A stretch of 64,000 nucleotides of DNA, taken from NCBI GenBank assembly GCA_963663365.2, contig CAXXIH010000008.1, positions 2,480,001 to 2,544,000 on the forward strand. Direction: 5' to 3'. Shown piece by piece: positions 57,648-64,000 of the stretch. The position numbers and the translations under genes are program-made. The notes beneath the pieces are model-generated. The model saw nothing but the letters and a program-made list of their open reading frames with translations. It had not been told where the DNA came from and made no database searches. Position 1 is the stretch's first letter. Every line of letters starts with the position of its first letter. Origin of the DNA: G963663365 sp963663365 (lineage in GTDB: Bacteria; Hinthialibacterota; Hinthialibacteria; Hinthialibacterales; G963663365).

Positions 57648-58759
57648 TGACAGACCGTCAATCGCCAAAAGACCGGACTGGTTACCTGATTTCGCAACTC
57701 GTCGATGGCGAGCCGTCGCGGGAGGCTCTGGACGAATTGAACGAACTCGTGCTTTCCGACACGAGTAGTGCGAGTCTTGTTGTCGACCACCTGATCCTAG
57801 ATTCGCTACTGAATGAAGACCTCAGCCGCGATTCGCTGGCAACGCTTGTTGACTTGGTGGCCGATCCAGAGGTCACAGCCGGTGATTTGAATTCTGATAC
57901 AGACGCGGTCCATCGAGAGACGAGAAACGCATCGAATAGCAGGAGACGGCCCACAAGCTGGCATCTCCGTAGCGCAAGCTGGATCGTGGCTGCTGCGGCT
58001 GTGATCTTGCTCATCGTAATCGTCGTGGGGCGTACGGAGAAGGAAGCCTACGCTGATGCGACGCAAATTGTGCAGGCAGCCGTTCACGCCCATGCGGAAC
58101 CTGTGGAGCGCGTCTACGTGGTCGACGTCGAGCGGCACGACTCAGTGGCGGTGTCTTCTGCTCTGCCAAACGACGTGCGAGTCGCGACCCTCGGCAATCG
58201 CTTTTGGGTGGAGATCAGGAGCCTGCGCGGTCATCTGTGTTTCGGACGCGAGGAGGATGGCGAGATCTGGGTGGCTCTTGGGCAGTGGCGGGGCATGCGC
58301 ATTGAATCCGATGAGGTGGGGCCAATGCTACAGGACATTGCCGATCTGTACAGCTTGAATCTGGAATCGCTCCTTCAAGGTGTTCTTGAGGGGCACGAGT
58401 TGGAGAGGCCGGTAACGGAAGGCACGACACGTGTCATCAAGGCAACACCCAAGTCTTCCAACCGGGGCTGGGTACGAGACGTAACAATTGAAGTGGATCA
58501 GGAGACCAAAGCCGTTCGCCGATTGGTTGTTCAACGGCGCGCCCCGCGGGGAGGTTCCGCGACGGTCACCTTCACGCTCGTGGATGCACGTTTGCCCGAT
58601 GAATCGCAGTATCGCCTGGAAGGCCACCTTGCGGAGCCGGACCGAGTGCTTTCGCGCGAATTTCGACCTGATCGACGGCGAGTGCTTTTGGAGAACTGGA
58701 TTGGTCCCTTGGCAAAGGGCTGGATTGTCGAGAACCGACAAGCGAGTGATCAGAAATGA
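57644..58759 (+). CDS. transmembrane protein coupled to ECF sigma; probable anti-sigma factor
   Basis: A 371-residue protein. The cytoplasmic N-terminal part (residues 1-100) begins TDRQSPKDRTGYLISQLVDG, like the N-terminal domains of FecR-type and planctomycete anti-sigma proteins. One membrane helix (WIVAAAAVILLIVIVVG, about residues 117-134) is followed by a periplasmic domain rich in beta-strands (VYVVDVERHDSVAVSS, VTIEVDQETKAVRRLVV). The start at 57644 overlaps the sigma stop. The sigma-binding role is inferred from arrangement and topology; no known sensor domain was recognised. Confidence 0.7.
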   Translation: MMTDRQSPKDRTGYLISQLVDGEPSREALDELNELVLSDTSSASLVVDHLILDSLLNEDLSRDSLATLVDLVADPEVTAGDLNSDTDAVHRETRNASNSRRRPTSWHLRSASWIVAAAAVILLIVIVVGRTEKEAYADATQIVQAAVHAHAEPVERVYVVDVERHDSVAVSSALPNDVRVATLGNRFWVEIRSLRGHLCFGREEDGEIWVALGQWRGMRIESDEVGPMLQDIADLYSLNLESLLQGVLEGHELERPVTEGTTRVIKATPKSSNRGWVRDVTIEVDQETKAVRRLVVQRRAPRGGSATVTFTLVDARLPDESQYRLEGHLAEPDRVLSREFRPDRRRVLLENWIGPLAKGWIVENRQASDQK

Positions 58760-58811
58760 AACACGACGAACCGCCTCTGTGCGAAAGCTAGCACAGCAGG
58801 GCAAAGTACGA

Positions 58812-60096
58812 ATGAGACGACTCCACTCACGCACTTATATTCGTCGTGAGCCTCTGGCTAGCGTTCACGACGATGTGCGACAGCCATGTTGCCTGGCGCG
58901 GACCCCGGGGTGCCAGGCAGAACACAATTCGATTCAGCGAGACTTTTTCCGTTGCTAGACACCAACGGCGACAACCGGTTGACCAAGGAGGAATTCCAGC
59001 AGCTTGCCGCACGCGGCGGCGACAACGGAAGCCGGCGCGCGGTGTTCGAGCGGATCTTCGCACAACTCGATGCACTGATTCACAGCGGCGCGTTGTCACT
59101 GGAGGAGTTCGCAGGGCTGTCGAGATTGCGCGGACGCACGGAACCACCCATACCCGCGCCGGTGACATCAAAGGCCTGGCTTGCCGAATCTCTACAAGTC
59201 CGCCGACGGCCCCCACGAAGTCGAGTCCGTGGCGGACCTCGTCCTGCGTGATGAAGAGCGGGGGAAGGACCTGCAACTGCGAGTCAGCTTTCCCAAGGAC
59301 GCCGACGTATTTCCGGTCGTCGTCTGGTCGCACGGGGCGACTGGGTCGAAAGACGACTACCAGCCGCTCGTCCGGTATTGGGTGAGCTACGGCTATGTTT
59401 GTATTCAGGCGAATCATTCTGACTCGCGCGCCCTGGCGGGCATGTCTCAGACGGGCCAGGTGGCTAACAAGTTCCAGGACTGGGCGAACCGTCCCAAGGA
59501 CGTCGCGTTCATTCTCGACTCACTCGACGCCATTGAGGCCAAGGTCCAGGGGCTGAAGGGAAAGATGGACAAAAAGACCATCGGCGTTGGCGGGCATTCG
59601 TTCGGCGCCCACACAGGCACAACTCGTGGCGGGAACCACCACCGTCGATCTTGGCGGCGTGCGAACCAGTCACGCCGACCCGCGCCCCAAGGCATTTGTC
59701 CTGATCTCGCCCCAGGGCAGAGGGCCGCAGCTTGACGACAAATCCTGGGAAGGACTGACCCGCCCGTTTATTTCGATCACCGGCTCGAATGATTGGGGCC
59801 GCAATGCAGATCCCGTTGATTGGCGGCTCGATCCCTTCAGGCTCGCATCGTCCAAGGACAAGTATCTCTTGTACATCGAGGGCGCCCATCACGATTTCGG
59901 CGGAATTGGTGGGGGCGTCGCCTATCGAAACGCGGGCCCGGCCAACCCGAACCACCTGGCGTACGTCATATCTGCGACGACCGCGTTCTGGGATGCCTAC
60001 CTCAAAGACGACCGTGAGGCCCGGTCTTATCTCAGCACGGATGTCGTCAGTCGCATGAGTCAAGGTGAAGCCAAGGTCACCAGAGTCGCCAACTGA
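58812..60096 (+). pseudogene. exported EF-hand/alpha-beta hydrolase, frameshifted (copy 1)
   Basis: A signal-peptide-like stretch (VVSLWLAFTTMCDSHVAW) is followed, in another frame, by an EF-hand (LLDTNGDNRLTKEEF). A hydrolase domain begins near 59181 in a third frame (SVADLVLRDEERGKDLQLRV, VVVWSHGATGSKDDYQPLV), with the nucleophile motif GGHSFGAHT. An extra base near 59612 then shifts the frame to PKAFVLISPQGRGPQLDD and the C-terminal part with the catalytic His region (GAHHDFGG). Family: PAF-acetylhydrolase-like/dienelactone-like hydrolases of planctomycetes. At least three breaks, so a pseudogene is more likely than a sequencing error. Confidence 0.7.
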
Positions 60097-60146
60097 CAAC
60101 GCTGGAGCCCAACCCCCAAAAAACGAAGCTGGAGGGTTTGAACGCT

Positions 60147-62499
60147 ATGGAGTATTCTCGAATTGTAGGTGCCGCGGTTTGGACATTCGTTTCTCTTGGA
60201 GTGTTCCTTTTCAGTGCGACATCGCGCACATCGGCGATGCAAGCGGTGCCCCCCGCGTCTGTTGACCAGAACAACGGAGACACATCTGACGTCGCAGTGG
60301 AAGACCTGGCGTGGATAGACGCGACGCGGGGTCGCGAAGTGCCCGTCCGCATCTACGCGCCCGATCGCAAACACGGCAACGGCCCGTTCCCCGTGGTCGT
60401 GTTCTCTCATGGCGGCGGCGAATCGCGGGAGGCCTTCACCTATCTCGGTACGCACTGGGCAAAGCATGGCTACATTGCTGTGTTCCTGACACACCTCGGC
60501 AATGACCGCGCGGTCGTCGAAGCGGAAGGCATGCGCGCCATGGGCGGGGGCGGCGCCAAGACCTTTCACCTCCGGCCGGAGGATGTGCGCTTCGTCCTGG
60601 ACAAGCTGTTGTCCGAAGACCCGGGCAGTGAACTCGTTGCCGGGCGAATCGCCAGGGACCAGGTCGCGGCGGCGGGACAGTGCGCGGGTGCGACGACCGC
60701 CCTGGCCATGGTTGGACTGCGCGCTCAATCTGCCTGAGAATCGAAAACGCCACGTTCATCGACCCTCGCTTCAAGTGCGCGGTCGCGCTCTCGCCGCAAC
60801 CGGGGGGACGGAGCGGCGGCGCACTGCATGCGCAATCCTGGACGCGTATCGAGACCCCCACCCTGATGGTTACCGGGACGCGGGATTTCAACTGGTTTCC
60901 CGCCGCCAAGAATGATCCTTCCCTGCCCCGGATGCCGTTCAACGGCCTCCCTCCCGGCGACAAATACCTGGTCGATATCAAGGATGCCGAACATAACGCC
61001 TTCACGGATTCGGTCCCTTACTATCCGGCGCGTGAGCGTGATCCCCGGCATCACCTCTGGATTCAGCAAGCGACGACCGCGTTCCTCGACGCCTACCTGA
61101 AAGGCGATGCCAAGGCCCGCGAGTGGCTGCAGGACGAGGCATTGGAGAAAGAAACAAAGGGCCAGTGCGCGCAGGAGCAGAAGCTCGCTGCGGCGGGAGC
61201 CGCGACCGAAGCACGCGCATCGGAGCCGCCTTCTTCAACCGGCGATCGCGCAGACGATGCATCGCCGGACAGGGCGGCCATGCTGATCCGGCGCGGCGAC
61301 CGGGACGGCGACGGAGCGCTCTCCCGAGAAGAATCGCCCGATCGCCTGAAGGCTGCCTTCGACCGGATCGATGCCAACCGCGACGGCAAAGTCACGCGCG
61401 AAGAACTGGCCCCCGTGCTCGAGCGCGTCCAGCCGCGCGGCGGCGCGGAGACCCGGCCCGCGGACCGGGAAAGTCCGGGGAGTGAGGCGGGCGGGATCCC
61501 GGAGTGGCGCCGGCGGCGCGGCGGCGATGCCGATGCCGCTGGCGGGGATGGCCCTCACGCGGTTGCCGTCATCGAGGAACTGGTGCTACACGATGGCAAA
61601 CGGGACAAGGACCTGACGCTGCGCATCACCTATCCGAAGGCGGACGGAAAGTTTCCCCTGATTCTGTTTTCCCATTGTGCGGGTGGCAAACGGGACGATT
61701 TCAGACCACTCGTCGCGCAGTGGGCGTCTCACGGCTATGTGGTGGTGCAAATGGATCATGCCGGAATGGGAAACGCCGCGGACAACTGGCAGAATTGCGT
61801 CGCCGATTCGAAGTTGGTGCTCGACTCGCTCGCCGAGATCGGCCGCCAGGCTCCCTCCCTGGCGTCCCGGATGGACGCGAGCCGCGTCGGAGCGGCCGGG
61901 CACCTGATCGGGGCCTACGCCTCTTGCGCGCTGGTGGGAATGAAGGGCGAACGTTTCGGGCCCGGCAGCGAAGGAGCCGACTTCTCCGACCCGCGGATCG
62001 ATGCGGCCCTGTTGCTCTCCCCGCAAGGCCGCGGACAGGGGCTCACGGACACTTCCTGGGAGGAAATCCATGCACCGATGCTCGTCGCGGCCGGTTCCGG
62101 GGCCCCCAGCCTCCGGACGTCGAATCCGCCCGAATGGCGCACCGAACCCTATCGTTTCGCCAAACCCGGCGACAAGTATCTGCTCTGGATCGAGGGCATG
62201 GACAACAGCTACGCGGGCCTCTGGCGCGGAGGCGTCGATCCGCGGCCCGCCGCTTTCATCCGCGAGGTCACCACCGCGTTCTGGGATGCGCACCTGAAAG
62301 GCGACACGCGTTCTGGGACGCCCACCTGAAAGAAGATGCCAAGGCCGGCGAACGCCTACGCGCCTGGCCGGTTGCGGACGAAGACAAGGCAAGATTCCGA
62401 CTCGAGTCCAAACACGCTGCGTCGTCCCCCGCAACGTCTCCCGCTACCAAGGCCGCGTCTGACCCCGTCAAGGTGCACGGCGGACTCGCACGCATTTGA
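60147..62499 (+). pseudogene. exported fusion of two alpha/beta hydrolase domains with EF-hands between, frameshifted (copies 2 and 3)
   Basis: A signal peptide (RIVGAAVWTFVSLGVFLFS) after a strong GGAGG. The first hydrolase domain has VVVFSHGGGESREAFTYLG and a nucleophile elbow GQCAG (Cys where Ser is usual). The frame breaks near 60735. The second frame continues to two EF-hands (DRDGDGALSREE, DANRDGKVTREEL) and a second hydrolase domain (ILFSHCAGGKRDDFRPLV) whose elbow reads GHLIG, with no Ser. The last part repeats itself: a 32-base tandem duplication (62276-62339) shifts the frame before the C-terminal tail LKEDAKAGERL. The layout suggests a two-domain Ca-binding hydrolase that decayed. 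Confidence 0.7.
62276..62339 (+). repeat. 32-bp tandem duplication causing a frameshift
   Basis: GCGTTCTGGGA-GC-CACCTGAAA occurs at 62276 and again at 62308, period 32. Because 32 is not a multiple of three, the frame changes at this point. The copies differ at a few positions, so the duplication is not brand new. Confidence 0.8.
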
Positions 62500-63787
<1,288 letters not shown>

Positions 63788-63823
63788 GGGATGCTAACGA
63801 AAGCAAATATGAGGTAATTGGCT

Positions 63824-64000
63824 ATGCAAATAAATCCATCAAAACGCGCATTGACGGCGGGGGCTTCTTTCCTTGCCGCTTTCCTGTGGATGCTCTCAGC
63901 GTTTTCCGTGGAAACGAGCGCGGCTGGCAACGACAGTGAGTATTCGCCCGCACGTGAACATTGGACTGCGGCTGCTGAGGACGCGACCTGGAAGGACACC
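63824..64000 (+). CDS. exported protein, truncated by the window end
   Basis: The first 59 codons of a gene that continues beyond the window. A signal peptide (LTAGASFLAAFLWMLSAFSV, cleaved near AAG) follows the basic start MQINPSKR. GAGG lies about nine bases before the ATG. The visible mature part (EYSPAREHWTAAAEDATW) is too short to assign; it may be another hydrolase of the same array, as suggested by position. Confidence 0.65.
   Translation, partial: MQINPSKRALTAGASFLAAFLWMLSAFSVETSAAGNDSEYSPAREHWTAAAEDATWKDT

Overview
The window is from a planctomycete, probably Pirellulales-like; the genus cannot be set from sequence alone. The evidence is the gene repertoire: Tat-exported sulfatase and Gfo/Idh/MocA oxidoreductase, a giant surface protein with an N-terminal LEPR-XLL-type motif plus SBBP and GEVED domains, ECF sigma factors of planctomycete type paired with a Ser/Thr kinase or a transmembrane anti-sigma candidate, fasciclin lipoproteins, and intergenic repeats of the 'GTAGCCC...', 'CATGCCCACG...' and 'CGAAGCGCAAGCGAGGA' kinds. 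No rRNA gene, complete tRNA gene or CRISPR array was seen.

Layout. 0.3-4.4 kb: a strong sigma70-like promoter, a compact leader that can fold as a pseudoknot, a 728-residue membrane protein, a frameshifted radical SAM/SPASM gene and a small hypothetical gene. 4.5-5.8 kb: a decayed IS3-family element. 6-10.8 kb: a PfkB sugar kinase, a VanZ-like protein, a homologue of tRNA-queuosine mannosyltransferase, a receiver-HATPase fusion and a lone receiver protein. 10.9-17.1 kb: a glycan/sulfate-degradation cluster (sulfatase, clan GH-A-like hydrolase, frameshifted sialidase, Gfo/Idh/MocA). 17.2-19.2 kb: the UPF0210 and ACT-domain pair. 20.4-25.1 kb: a heavily frameshifted Ser/Thr kinase-PEGA-like-FGE-LamG pseudogene convergent with an ECF sigma gene. 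25.1-28.7 kb: a gene-poor island with a second copy of the promoter type, duplicated terminator-bearing elements, a 3' fragment of tRNA-Ile(GAU) and a MarR fragment. 28.8-37.5 kb: one giant secreted protein of about 2,920 residues broken by a single frameshift. 37.5-43 kb: dispersed repeats around a GH106-type rhamnosidase. 43-47.7 kb: a fasciclin/ECF module that is duplicated and partly decayed, a two-domain fasciclin lipoprotein and an exported thioredoxin. 49.1-53.2 kb: sucAB. 53.6-54.7 kb: a split YeeE/YedE pair. 55-64 kb: a dienelactone hydrolase fragment, a PQQ-propeller protein, an ECF/anti-sigma pair, and a row of exported alpha/beta-hydrolases and a serine hydrolase with EF-hands, nearly all frameshifted.

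How it works together. The intact metabolic genes fit degradation of sulfated, acidic and rhamnose-containing polysaccharides (sulfatase, sialidase, GH106, oxidoreductase, KDG-type kinase) feeding central metabolism (2-oxoglutarate dehydrogenase). Three ECF sigma genes and two receiver proteins imply regulation by extracytoplasmic signals. At least ten reading-frame breaks are visible. Five of the single-base ones (14.7, 31.8, 43.3, 55.2 and 59.6 kb) restore continuous, family-consistent protein when one base is corrected, and several lie in short homopolymers, so some could be sequencing errors. The kinase-FGE and EF-hand hydrolase loci carry multiple lesions and look like true pseudogenes. 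The most novel-looking signals are non-coding: the leader pseudoknot near 0.37 kb, the duplicated terminator element at 25.4-26.3 kb, and the attenuator-like leader in front of the first fasciclin gene at 42.8 kb.
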